NCBI GenBank assembly: GCA_001657315.1
Contig: LYSV01000100.1
Location: forward strand, 1 to 40,497
Reading direction: 5' to 3'
Length of the DNA: 40,497 nt
From: Flammeovirgaceae bacterium BBD 1991-12
GTDB lineage: Bacteria; Bacteroidota; Bacteroidia; Cytophagales; Cyclobacteriaceae
Positions 1 to 8,456 of this stretch are shown here, in pieces (the first letter of the stretch is position 1; each line of letters begins with the position of its first letter). Under the pieces are notes generated by a model that searched no databases, was not told where the DNA came from, and saw only the letters and a list, made by a program, of their open reading frames with translations. The translations under genes and the position numbers were made by a program.

Positions 1-367
1 CTTTGAAGAAGTAATTGCCCTCTCTAAGCGCCTGATTCAAATGCTTACCGGAGTGGAAGATCAGGCTCACGGGCGTTTTCACCATGCGGATGGCCTGCAG
101 CTCGTCCACCCGGGTCTCTATTTTGAAGTTCGCCTTCAGGTCATCGTTACGGGTCACCACCAGCAGGTCGTAGTCGCTTTTGTATTCGTACAGGATGCCG
201 TTTTCCACATAGGTGTCTTCCACATACTCGCCGCGGGCGTAGCTGCCGAAGAGGATCACCATCTCTACTTCCTTGTAGCTGCTGAGCAGGTCGGTCAGGT
301 GCTTTAGCTCTTCCTGTTTGGTGAGGGGGAGTTTTTGTAAGGATCCGTTCACGGATGTAAAGTACAT
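1..367 (-). CDS. Nucleotidyltransferase-domain protein, N-terminal part (cut by window edge)
   Basis: The reading frame starts at the ATG complementary to 365-367 and is open to the left edge, giving 122 residues. Residues 41-46 read GSYARG and are followed by D65 and D67 in SDYDLLVV, the GSxxRG...DxD signature of minimal (MNT/Pol-beta-like) nucleotidyltransferases. About 17 residues are inserted between the two halves (VEDTYVENGILYEYK), which I associate with Bacteroidota proteins that carry a HEPN domain after the nucleotidyltransferase domain. Such MNT-HEPN proteins are often antitoxin/toxin-like and common in accessory regions. Whether a HEPN domain follows cannot be seen here. The fold call is solid; a toxin-antitoxin role is inference. 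Confidence 0.8.
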   Translation of the reverse strand, partial: MYFTSVNGSLQKLPLTKQEELKHLTDLLSSYKEVEMVILFGSYARGEYVEDTYVENGILYEYKSDYDLLVVTRNDDLKANFKIETRVDELQAIRMVKTPVSLIFHSGKHLNQALREGNYFFK

Positions 368-493
368 TTTGTTTACTGAAAACTTAATATAGGGAATTTT
401 TTTAGTCGGGAATCTTGAGTAATTAGTCGTGAGGAATCTACTGACTCGTTAAAAGAGTACTTTGAAAATCAACAGGGTTTTCGCTAATCCCAT

Positions 494-513
494 GGTCTGT
501 GGAGACACAGACC
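494..513. repeat. Perfect 8-bp hairpin with GAGA loop
   Basis: GGTCTGTG, loop GAGA, then CACAGACC. The loop fits the GNRA tetraloop pattern, so the RNA hairpin would be very stable. It lies in the 258-base gap between the nucleotidyltransferase gene and the DinD-like scrap. No T-run follows (next bases GGGTAGGGG), so it is a poor terminator; a dispersed repeat or RNA element is more likely. The rest of the gap (368-625) shows no gene; AGT at 404, 418 and 425 may be a decayed relic of the 7-bp phased repeats described elsewhere. Confidence 0.5.
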
Positions 514-625
514 GGGTAGGGGAAGGTACTTGTGAGCCATTTTTAGGTGTTTGCAAACGTTTGAAAGTGGAATTGTTTATATTCGGATGTTATCTTTTCA
601 TTGTGCAAACCGCTAACTTTAACTC

Positions 626-868
626 ATGAAGAAAGAACTGATATCTGAGTTTTTCTCAAAGCTTGAAGAAGCTTGTTACAATCTTGACGGTTGGGAATGT
701 TGGAGTGCCTGGAAGTTACAGGAGATACTTGCCTACAAAAATTGGAGAAACTTTGCCAATGCGATTCAGAAAGCTTCCAAATCCTGTGAAAACTCGGGAG
801 AACGAATAGATGATCATTTCGTTGGGGTCACCAAAATGATCGATATCGGCAAAGGAAGCATAACTTAG
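626..868 (+). pseudogene. DinD/BRO-like DNA-damage-inducible protein, N-terminal fragment
   Basis: The 80 residues match the start of DinD-type proteins: WECWSAWKLQEILAYKNWRN, then IQKASKSC and DDHF near residue 60. Full DinD proteins are roughly 270-290 residues, so only the first quarter or so is present. Similarity stops near GKGS (residues 75-78) and the frame closes two codons later, inside an inverted repeat at 860-914. I find no continuation in another frame before the next gene at 1037. DinD of Escherichia coli is LexA-controlled and acts on RecA filaments; this fragment is unlikely to keep that activity. It reads as the remnant of a gene cut by rearrangement, though expression of an 80-residue peptide is possible. 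Confidence 0.7.
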
Positions 869-914
869 AGCTCACCTGTTTCAGCAAGTTCCATACCCCG
901 CTCTAATGGTTATC
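860..914. repeat. attC-like imperfect palindrome, overlapped by a second inverted repeat (883-943)
   Basis: ATAAC plus TTAGAGC (860-871) faces GCTCTAA, TG, GTTAT (900-913): two paired boxes, an unpaired TG on one side, and AAC/GTT at the outer ends. This resembles the R and L boxes of integron attC sites in size (about 55 bp) and geometry. The stop codon of the DinD fragment (866-868) lies inside the left box. A second, mutually exclusive pairing is AGCAAGTT (883-890) with AACTTGCT (936-943), followed by TTTTT, which could act as a weak terminator. A further nested pair, CGTCA-GTTGC with GCAAC...TGACG, lies at about 964-1013. No integrase gene is in the window, so function is unproven. Confidence 0.4.
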
Positions 915-1036
915 GGAGCTTCGGCAGACATGTGTAACTTGCTTTTTCGAAACCTGATTAAACGTCAGTTGCAAACTGCCAGCACTCGGGGGGCAACGGA
1001 CACAATGACGAATAAATAAACTCTTCTTAAATAAAC

Positions 1037-4000
1037 ATGCCCTCAATTGCATTCGTTGATACGGAAGTTGAGCCAAAGAGCCGAAAGATCCTTGACATTG
1101 GAAGTGTCAGGGGAGATGGAAGCTTCTTTCACAAAAGTTCGGTAGCCGATTTCATCCGGTTCCTTATGGGTACGCAATTCATTTGCGGACATAACATTTT
1201 CAATCATGACATTAAGTTTATTGGCAAGGCACTTGATGATGCCGGGATAAATCCTGCAAACATCATTGACACGCTATTCCTTTCCCCTCTTCTTTTTCCG
1301 GCCAAACCCTACCATGCATTGGTAAAAGACGATAAGCTTCAATCTGATTATACAAACAACCCGCTTAATGACGCAATCAAAGCCAGGGATTTATTCAATG
1401 ATGAAGTTGCAGCCTTCAAACAAACCGATGAAACACTTAAACAAATTTTGTATTTGCTATTGCATGACAAGAAGGAGTTCCACTCCTTTTTTCGTTTCAT
1501 GGCATACTCAAGTGAAAGCGCTGATGTAGAAAAATTGATTCGTGATAAATTCAAAAATGAAATTTGCGAACAAGTTGACCTCGTTAAAATAATTTCAGAA
1601 CACGCAATTGAACTTGCTTACTGCCTGTCCCTGCTTAACTCATTCATCCAGCATAAGAAAATACATTCTATCACACCTCCATGGGTGTTGAAAAATTATC
1701 CTGAAGTTGAGCAGATCATGTTTCGTCTGCGAAATAAACCTTGCTTAAGTGGTTGTATTTACTGCAACAATGCATTGGACATACACAAAGGCCTGAAAAG
1801 GTTGTTCGGTTTTGATTCCTTCAGAACGTATGGAGGTGAGCCGTTGCAGGAGAGGGCGGTTAAAGCAGCCGTTGACAATAGATCCATACTTGCAGTTTTC
1901 CCGACTGGTGGCGGTAAGTCAATCACCTTTCAGGTACCTGCATTGATGAGTGGTGAAAGTTCAAAAGGTTTGACAATTGTGATTTCACCTTTGCAATCGC
2001 TGATGAAAGACCAGGTGGACAATCTTGAAAAAGTCGGAATCACCGAAGCAGTTACAATAAACGGCTTACTAGACCCGATTGAACGGGCAAAATCCTTTGA
2101 ACGGGTTGAAGATGGTTCCGCCTCTATCCTTTACATTTCGCCGGAATCTCTGCGTTCACCGACCATTGAACGATTGATTTTAGGACGGAAAACTGTTCGT
2201 TTTGTCATTGATGAGGCACACTGTTTTTCTTCTTGGGGGCAGGACTTCAGGGTTGATTATCTATACATAGGTGATTTCATCAAATCGATCCAGGAACAGA
2301 AAAATCTTGAAGATGGAATTCCTGTTTCATGCCTTACAGCAACGGCTAAGCAAAAGGTCATTCAAGATATTCGTGACTACTTCAAGGAAAAACTTTCCCT
2401 TGACCTTGAACTGTTCACTTCCAAAACATCAAGAACAAACCTTCAATACAAGGTTTTTGAAAAAGGCAACGAAGAAGAAAAGTACCAGGCAGTAAGGGAT
2501 TTGATCGAGGAGAAAAATTGCCCGACAATCATTTATGTTTCAAGAACACGGAAAGCATACAAACTTGCCGAGAGGCTGACAGAAGATGGTTTCAATGCAA
2601 AACCTTACCACGGCAAAATGGATGCGGAAGAAAAAACTGCCAACCAGGATGCTTTTATCTCCGGTGAAGTCCCGATCATGGTGGCGACTTCCGCTTTTGG
2701 AATGGGTGTCGACAAAAAAGATGTAGGCATGGTGATTCACTATGAAATTTCCGATTCACTTGAAAACTACATCCAGGAAGCGGGCAGGGCAGGACGAGAT
2801 GAAAACATCGTTGCCGATTGCTTTGTGTTGTTTAACGAGGAAGATCTTGGCAAACATTTCATCTTGCTAAACCAAACAAAACTTTCCATCAAAGAGATCC
2901 AGCAGGTTTGGAAAGCCATAAAGGAGATAACAAGATTTCGTTCAACAGTTTCAAATTCAGCCTTGGAGATTGCGCGAAAAGCCGGCTGGGATGATAGTGT
3001 TGTAGAGATCGAAACGAGGGTAACCACAGCCATTGCGGCACTGGAAGATTCGGGCTATTTGAAGCGAGGCCAAAATATGCCGAGAGTTTTTGCCAGTAGT
3101 ATTCTTTCCAGGAATGCACAGGAGGCCATTGACAAAATCAATGCTTCAGAAAGATTTGAGGAGAAGCAGAAAGAAAAAGGGGTCCGGATCATCAAAAAAC
3201 TTTTTTCCAGTAAAAGCAGAAAGCAATCAAATGAAGAAACGGCTGAATCAAGGGTTGATTACATCGGTGATCATTTGGGAATTGTAAAAGAAGAAGTAAT
3301 AAACATTGTGAATCTTCTCCGCGAGGAGAAGATTTTGGCTGATGCAAAGGATTTAACAGCCTTCATCAAAAAGGGAGAAAACAAGAACCGCTCACTCAAT
3401 ATCGTCGAAACTTTCAGCAGGATTGAAAACTTCCTGCTTTCCGTATTTGATGAACAGGAAAAAACATTTCACATCAAGGAGCTCAACGAAGAAGCTGAGA
3501 CCAAAGGTTGCGATAATGTGAATACCAACAGGATTAAAACCATCATCAACTTTTGGGCCATTAAGAATTGGATTAAGCGGCAAAACCTGGCGTATTCCAG
3601 GAATCATGTGCTTGTGCTCTGCCTGCATCCGAAAGAATTGCTGAAAGAAAAGCTGGAAAGGCGGCATGAGCTGGCAAGGTTCATTGTTGAATTCCTTTAT
3701 CAAAGAAACCTGAATTCATCGGAGGATGATACAAAAGACGAGGTTTTGGTAGAGTTTTCGGTGCACGAATTGAAAACCGCCTATGAGATCAGTCAAAATC
3801 TCTTCAAACAAAGCATCCGTATAGATGACATTGAAGATACTCTGTTTTATCTGTCAAGAATTGAAGCCATCAAAATTGAAGGAGGCTTTCTTGTGGTTTA
3901 TAACCGGTTGACTATCGAAAGAGTAGAAGAGGACAATTATAAGCGATATACGAAGGAGGACTATCAGAAACTCAATCAGTTTTACGAAAACAAGGTTCAG

Positions 4001-5848
4001 CAAATTCATATCGTTGGTGAATATGCAAAGAAGATGATAGGCGACTACAAAGATGCATTACAGTTTATAGAGGATTATTTTCAGCTAAACTATGGCTCGT
4101 TCTTAAAAAAATATTTTCCGGGCAGCAGGGTTGACGACCTTAAACTCAAAATGACCCCGGGAAAATTCAAACAACTTTTCGGAGAACTTTCACCCACCCA
4201 ATTGAAAATCATAAACGACAATGAAACAAAATATATTGTCGTATCAGCCGGACCCGGAAGCGGAAAAACCAGGGTGCTGGTGCACAAACTTGCTTCATTG
4301 CTTTTGATGGAAGACGTAAAGCATGAGCAATTGCTTATGGTTACGTTCTCAAGAGCAGCCGCAACGGAATTTAAAAAGAGATTGCTCAAACTCATTGGCA
4401 ATGCGGCAAATTACATTGAGATAAAAACATTTCACTCCTACTGCTTTGACTTATTAGGCAAGGTTGGCAGTTTGGAAAAATCCGATGTGATTTTGAAAAA
4501 GACCATTGAGAAAATCAGGAACAAGGAAGTTGAAGCCAGCCGGATTACCAAAACAGTTTTGGTGATTGATGAGGCGCAGGATATGGACGAAGATGAGTTC
4601 AGTCTGATAACTGCTTTGATGGAACAGAATGAGGAAATGAGAGTGATCGCAGTGGGGGACGATGACCAAAACATTTACGAATTCAGGGGAGCAAGCTCCA
4701 AATATCTCGAACAGTTTATTCAAATAAACAAGGCAACGAAATATGAATTGGTTGAAAATTACAGGAGCAAAAGTAACCTTGTTGAATTCACCAATCAGTT
4801 TGTAAAGAGCATCCGCCATCGTTTAAAAGACACGCCAATTATTGCCAGACAAGCTAACAATGGAAAAATAAAATTGGTGTGTTACCAGGGTGGTAATCTT
4901 ATTACTCCGCTTGTACATGACATACTTACAACCGGACTTACAGGAACTACATGTGTGCTTACAAAGACGAATGAGGAAGCATTGCAAATCACAGGACTAC
5001 TTTTGAAAAATGGTATGCAGGCGAAATTGATCCAAACGAATGACAGTTTCAGTTTGTATAATCTTTCGGAAGTCAGATACTTTTTAAGTCGCTTGAATTT
5101 GGCTGATGACGTTTTTATAATCAGTGATGATATTTGGGCAAATGCAAAACGAGAATTGATAAACACGTTCAGGAACAGCACGAAATTAGAAGTATGCTGT
5201 ACTATTATTAATGATTTTGAGGCAACCAACCCAAAGAAAAAATGCAAATCGGATCTGGAAGTTTTCATACGGGAATCCAGGCTGGAAGACTTCTTCAATG
5301 AGAACGGAGAAACCATTTTCGTTTCAACTATTCACAAAGCCAAGGGTAAAGAGTTTGACAATGTTTTCCTGATGCTTGAAAACTTCAACCCTGCCACGGA
5401 TGAAGCCAAACGACAGTTATATGTTGCCATGACAAGGGCAAAGCGGAATTTAACCATTCACCTGGACTCAGATTTCCTTGACAACATTTCGGTAGAAAAT
5501 TTAGAACAGGTTAAAGATGTAGAGATCTACCTGACCCCAAACGACATGGCAATGCATCTGACTTACAAAGATGTTTGGCTGGATTACTTTATAAACAAAC
5601 AACATTTGGTTTCTCAATTGATAAGTGGAGATCGTTTGACTTTGAACGGGGACGAATATTTGAATTCAAGAGGGCAATCTGTTTTAAAATTCTCACGGCA
5701 GTTCGTAAAACAAATTGAATTAATGAAAGAAAAAAATTACGAACTGAAAAGTGCCAGTGTGAACTTCATTGTTTACTGGCTTAAAGAAGGAGCAGAACAA
5801 GAGGTAAAGGTCATTTTACCAGAACTTTATTTTGAGAAAAAATTATAG
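1037..5848 (+). CDS. Exonuclease-RecQ-UvrD three-enzyme fusion (1603 aa)
   Basis: Three enzyme modules in one chain. Residues 1-125 look like a DEDD-family 3'-5' exonuclease: D8/E10 in FVDTEVEP, D58 in HNIFNHDIKF, D112 in NNPLNDA; the His expected five residues before D112 is Asn107. C236, C240 and C243 form CX3CX2C, a possible metal site, just before the RecQ core. The RecQ-like SF2 helicase has Walker A PTGGGKS at 289-295, DEAH at 392-395 and GRAGRD at 583-588. A long linker (about 620-1050) resembles winged-helix material. The C-terminal UvrD/Rep-like SF1 helicase has GPGSGKT at 1072-1078, DEAQD at 1178-1182, then STIHKAKGKEFD and YVAMTRAKR. The gene is visibly more AT-rich than ptrB and its neighbours and sits alone among inverted repeats beside a broken gene, suggesting horizontal gain. 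DNA repair or anti-phage defence are both possible; the role is inference. Confidence 0.9.
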   Translation: MPSIAFVDTEVEPKSRKILDIGSVRGDGSFFHKSSVADFIRFLMGTQFICGHNIFNHDIKFIGKALDDAGINPANIIDTLFLSPLLFPAKPYHALVKDDKLQSDYTNNPLNDAIKARDLFNDEVAAFKQTDETLKQILYLLLHDKKEFHSFFRFMAYSSESADVEKLIRDKFKNEICEQVDLVKIISEHAIELAYCLSLLNSFIQHKKIHSITPPWVLKNYPEVEQIMFRLRNKPCLSGCIYCNNALDIHKGLKRLFGFDSFRTYGGEPLQERAVKAAVDNRSILAVFPTGGGKSITFQVPALMSGESSKGLTIVISPLQSLMKDQVDNLEKVGITEAVTINGLLDPIERAKSFERVEDGSASILYISPESLRSPTIERLILGRKTVRFVIDEAHCFSSWGQDFRVDYLYIGDFIKSIQEQKNLEDGIPVSCLTATAKQKVIQDIRDYFKEKLSLDLELFTSKTSRTNLQYKVFEKGNEEEKYQAVRDLIEEKNCPTIIYVSRTRKAYKLAERLTEDGFNAKPYHGKMDAEEKTANQDAFISGEVPIMVATSAFGMGVDKKDVGMVIHYEISDSLENYIQEAGRAGRDENIVADCFVLFNEEDLGKHFILLNQTKLSIKEIQQVWKAIKEITRFRSTVSNSALEIARKAGWDDSVVEIETRVTTAIAALEDSGYLKRGQNMPRVFASSILSRNAQEAIDKINASERFEEKQKEKGVRIIKKLFSSKSRKQSNEETAESRVDYIGDHLGIVKEEVINIVNLLREEKILADAKDLTAFIKKGENKNRSLNIVETFSRIENFLLSVFDEQEKTFHIKELNEEAETKGCDNVNTNRIKTIINFWAIKNWIKRQNLAYSRNHVLVLCLHPKELLKEKLERRHELARFIVEFLYQRNLNSSEDDTKDEVLVEFSVHELKTAYEISQNLFKQSIRIDDIEDTLFYLSRIEAIKIEGGFLVVYNRLTIERVEEDNYKRYTKEDYQKLNQFYENKVQQIHIVGEYAKKMIGDYKDALQFIEDYFQLNYGSFLKKYFPGSRVDDLKLKMTPGKFKQLFGELSPTQLKIINDNETKYIVVSAGPGSGKTRVLVHKLASLLLMEDVKHEQLLMVTFSRAAATEFKKRLLKLIGNAANYIEIKTFHSYCFDLLGKVGSLEKSDVILKKTIEKIRNKEVEASRITKTVLVIDEAQDMDEDEFSLITALMEQNEEMRVIAVGDDDQNIYEFRGASSKYLEQFIQINKATKYELVENYRSKSNLVEFTNQFVKSIRHRLKDTPIIARQANNGKIKLVCYQGGNLITPLVHDILTTGLTGTTCVLTKTNEEALQITGLLLKNGMQAKLIQTNDSFSLYNLSEVRYFLSRLNLADDVFIISDDIWANAKRELINTFRNSTKLEVCCTIINDFEATNPKKKCKSDLEVFIRESRLEDFFNENGETIFVSTIHKAKGKEFDNVFLMLENFNPATDEAKRQLYVAMTRAKRNLTIHLDSDFLDNISVENLEQVKDVEIYLTPNDMAMHLTYKDVWLDYFINKQHLVSQLISGDRLTLNGDEYLNSRGQSVLKFSRQFVKQIELMKEKNYELKSASVNFIVYWLKEGAEQEVKVILPELYFEKKL

Positions 5849-5895
5849 TAAAAATTGAAGATAATAAAAGCACAATGCCCCAGATTGTATGGGTG

Positions 5896-6044
5896 TAATG
5901 TGCGCTAAATGGCTAAAATTGAACTTATCTGCTTCTAATGACCTTCCGTGTAGGGGATCGGTGAATTACTTCGAATTCCGCACCACGCTTTTACGTGGCA
6001 GGAGGCTCTATATTGGAACTTAGTTATGGGAAGCTTGCACATTA
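5896..6044. repeat. Long inverted repeat behind the helicase fusion gene
   Basis: TAATGTGC-GCT (5896-5906) pairs with AGC-TT-GCACATTA (6032-6044), an 8 + 3 bp stem with a two-base bulge, closing a 125-base interior. Inside is a small hairpin, CCACG-CTTTTA-CGTGG. GAACTTA occurs twice as a direct repeat, and GCTAAAATT recurs just outside. It begins 47 bases after the helicase stop codon. It could be an RNA 3' structure or a recombination end of the accessory block. No gene is seen in 5849-6095. Confidence 0.4.
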
Positions 6045-6095
6045 AAAAGCTAAAATTCCTCATTTCCTAAATAACTCAGTAACCAATAACCATCA

Positions 6096-6233
6096 CTAAC
6101 CACACCCAAGATTCTTCTTAAGATCCCGGTCAGGAAATCCACCAAAACCTGCAGGCTCAGACTGGTCTTCCTGATCCTTCCGGTCACGCTCCTTTTCGCT
6201 GGCTTTCTCTTTCAATTTCTTTTTCCTCGTCAT
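6096..6233 (-). CDS. Small basic/acidic protein with GGFPDRDLKKNLGCG tail (45 aa)
   Basis: ATG at the complement of 6231-6233, stop TAG at 6098-6096, 45 residues. The N-terminal half is highly charged (MTRKKKLKEKASEKERDRKD), and the C-terminus GGFPDRDLKKNLGCG has the look of a conserved motif rather than random translation. It has no signal peptide or membrane segment, so it is probably cytoplasmic; a single Cys sits in the GCG end. It is divergent from ptrB across a 171-base spacer. I do not recognise a named family. The composition and defined tail motif make coding likely, but a chance frame cannot be excluded from one sequence. Confidence 0.55.
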   Translation of the reverse strand: MTRKKKLKEKASEKERDRKDQEDQSEPAGFGGFPDRDLKKNLGCG

Positions 6234-6370
6234 AGCTGTTCCAATCTTGTCGTACGTTAGGTAGTCCGTCGCACACTTGTATACCCCTAAACAAAAATAT
6301 ACCTCTGATCGTTGCAGTTAAAGGTCATTTACAGAGGGATTAAAATTTCCTTGTATAGTCCGGATATCCT

Positions 6371-6378
6371 TATGTTTG
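6371..6378 (+). promoter_or_regulatory. Bacteroidota -7 box (TATGTTTG) upstream of ptrB
   Basis: An exact match to TAnnTTTG, ending 26 bases before the GTG start of ptrB. The -33 box is weak (TTTC about 21 bases upstream). It places transcription start near 6385, leaving a short leader of about 20 bases and supporting the GTG start. Confidence 0.5.
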
Positions 6379-6404
6379 CATCCGGCGGACAAAAAGAAGA
6401 ATAA

Positions 6405-8456
6405 GTGGAAGACCATCCCATCGCTCCCCGGGCGGGAAAAATTGAAAAAGAGCTGATCGCGCATGATCACAAAAGGACGGACCCGTACTATTGGCTCAAT
6501 GACAGAGATAATCCGGAGGTGATCCGGTACCTGAAGACTGAAAATGACTACACGGAAAAGGTGATGAAGCACACCGTAGCATTTCAGGAAACACTTTACA
6601 AGGAAATTGTTGGGCGCATTAAACAAACGGACGAATCTGTTCCCTACCTTTCAAATGGTTACTGGTACTATCTGAGGTACGAGGAGGGCAGGGAATATCC
6701 TATCCACTGCAGAAAAAAGGAAACCCTGGAAGCGGCCGAGGAGATAATGCTGGATGTTAACGTAATGGCAGAGGGCCATGACTATTATCAGGTGGTCGGG
6801 CTGAATGTAAGTCCGGATAACAGGCTGTTGGCTTTTGGAGTGGACCCGGTAAGTCGTAGACAATACACCATCTACATTAAGGATCTGCATACCGGTGAAC
6901 TGCTGGATGTGGAGATTACCCAAACAACAGGAGGCAGCACCTGGGCCAATGACAGCAAAACACTTTTTTATACCAAAAAGGATGAACGAACGCTGCGTTC
7001 CCATCAGATCTACCGGCATATATTGGGCTCTGCCTCTGCTGACGTGCTCATTTATGAGGAAAAGGATGACACCTTTTATACTGGCATTTACAAAACCCGG
7101 TCTGACCGGTTTCTGGTGATCTGGTCGGGCAGTACGCTTACCAATGACTACCGGATACTGGATGCCGATACACCGGAGGGTGAATTCAGGCCGTTTACTC
7201 TGCGGGAAAGAGGACTGGAATACTCCATTGAACATTTTGAAGATAAATTCTACGTGGTCACCAACCTGGAGGCACAAAACTTCCGGCTGATGGAAACTCC
7301 GGTGGACAGGACGGACTGGTCCCACTGGAAGGAAGTGATTGCCCACCGGCCGGATGTGCTGTTGGAAGGGGTGGAGGCATTTCGTGAATATCTGGTGGTA
7401 GAAGAACGCAAAAACGGACTTACCGAGCTGCGGATCATCCACCAGAAAACCGGAAAGGAGCACTATCTCGATTTTGGAGAAGAAGCCTATACCTCCTATG
7501 TTTCTGTCAACAGAGAATTTGATACTACAGTACTTCGCTACGGATACACATCATTGACCACTCCGAATTCTACCTTCGACTATAACATGGCCTCAGGAGA
7601 AAAGACCCTGCTCAAACAGCAGGAGATAGTAGGAGGCTATGATCCTGCTCTGTATGAGACCAGGCGTCTCTATGCCAAAGCCAGGGACGGTGTAAAGGTG
7701 CCTTTGTCGCTGGTGTACAAAAAAGACCTGAAAAGGGAAGCTGGTAATCCGGCCCTCCTCTATGGTTATGGGTCGTATGGGGCCACCATTGATCCCACTT
7801 TCAGCTCCGTAAGGCTTAGCCTGCTGGACAGAGGATTTGTTTTTGCTATTGCCCATGTTCGGGGTGGGCAAATGCTGGGCCGTCCATGGTATGAAGACGG
7901 CAAAATGTTCAAAAAGAAAAACACTTTCAATGACTTCATTGATTGTGCAGAGCATCTGACAGCGACAGGTTACACAGATCCTTCCAGGCTTTTTGCCATG
8001 GGGGGAAGTGCTGGTGGACTGCTTATGGGTGTGGTGATCAATGAGCGGCCGGACCTTTGGAAGGGAGTAGTGGCGGCTGTACCTTTTGTGGATGTCATGA
8101 CTACCATGCTGGATGAGAATATCCCCCTTACCACTGGAGAATATGATGAGTGGGGGAACCCCAATGAGAAGCAGTCTTATGATTATATGCTTTCCTATTC
8201 CCCCTATGACAATGTGAAAGCGGTGTCCTATCCCAATCTGCTGATCACTACAGGCCTGCATGATTCACAGGTGCAATACTGGGAGCCTGCCAAGTGGGTA
8301 GCCAAACTTCGCGATCTGAAAACTGATAGCAACAGGCTGTTGCTGAAAATCAATATGGAGACCGGACACGGTGGCGCCTCAGGCAGATTTGAGCAATACC
8401 GGGAAACCGCGCTGGAATACGCCTTTATCCTTGATCTGGCAGAAATAAAAGAATGA
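6405..8456 (+). CDS. ptrB: Oligopeptidase B (S9A prolyl oligopeptidase family)
   Basis: A 683-residue serine peptidase of the usual oligopeptidase B length, predicted to cleave short peptides after Arg/Lys. The opening PIAPRAGKIEKELIAHDHKR with DPYYWLNDRDNPEVIRYL is typical of the family, followed by the beta-propeller (to about residue 410) and the alpha/beta-hydrolase domain. The catalytic triad is visible: Ser535 in GGSAGG, Asp620 in LHDSQV, His655 in TGHGG. The start is GTG at 6405, because a TAA sits directly upstream in frame and the next Met lies beyond the conserved start. No signal peptide, so cytoplasmic. Its stop overlaps the next gene by four bases (ATGA), so the two are probably translated together. 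Confidence 0.95.
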   Translation: MEDHPIAPRAGKIEKELIAHDHKRTDPYYWLNDRDNPEVIRYLKTENDYTEKVMKHTVAFQETLYKEIVGRIKQTDESVPYLSNGYWYYLRYEEGREYPIHCRKKETLEAAEEIMLDVNVMAEGHDYYQVVGLNVSPDNRLLAFGVDPVSRRQYTIYIKDLHTGELLDVEITQTTGGSTWANDSKTLFYTKKDERTLRSHQIYRHILGSASADVLIYEEKDDTFYTGIYKTRSDRFLVIWSGSTLTNDYRILDADTPEGEFRPFTLRERGLEYSIEHFEDKFYVVTNLEAQNFRLMETPVDRTDWSHWKEVIAHRPDVLLEGVEAFREYLVVEERKNGLTELRIIHQKTGKEHYLDFGEEAYTSYVSVNREFDTTVLRYGYTSLTTPNSTFDYNMASGEKTLLKQQEIVGGYDPALYETRRLYAKARDGVKVPLSLVYKKDLKREAGNPALLYGYGSYGATIDPTFSSVRLSLLDRGFVFAIAHVRGGQMLGRPWYEDGKMFKKKNTFNDFIDCAEHLTATGYTDPSRLFAMGGSAGGLLMGVVINERPDLWKGVVAAVPFVDVMTTMLDENIPLTTGEYDEWGNPNEKQSYDYMLSYSPYDNVKAVSYPNLLITTGLHDSQVQYWEPAKWVAKLRDLKTDSNRLLLKINMETGHGGASGRFEQYRETALEYAFILDLAEIKE

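Noticed and set aside
5896-6044. Second integron attC site behind the helicase gene
   Set aside because: The arms pair, but they lack the AAC/GTT outer boxes and the 149-base span and bulge pattern do not match; kept only as a long inverted repeat.
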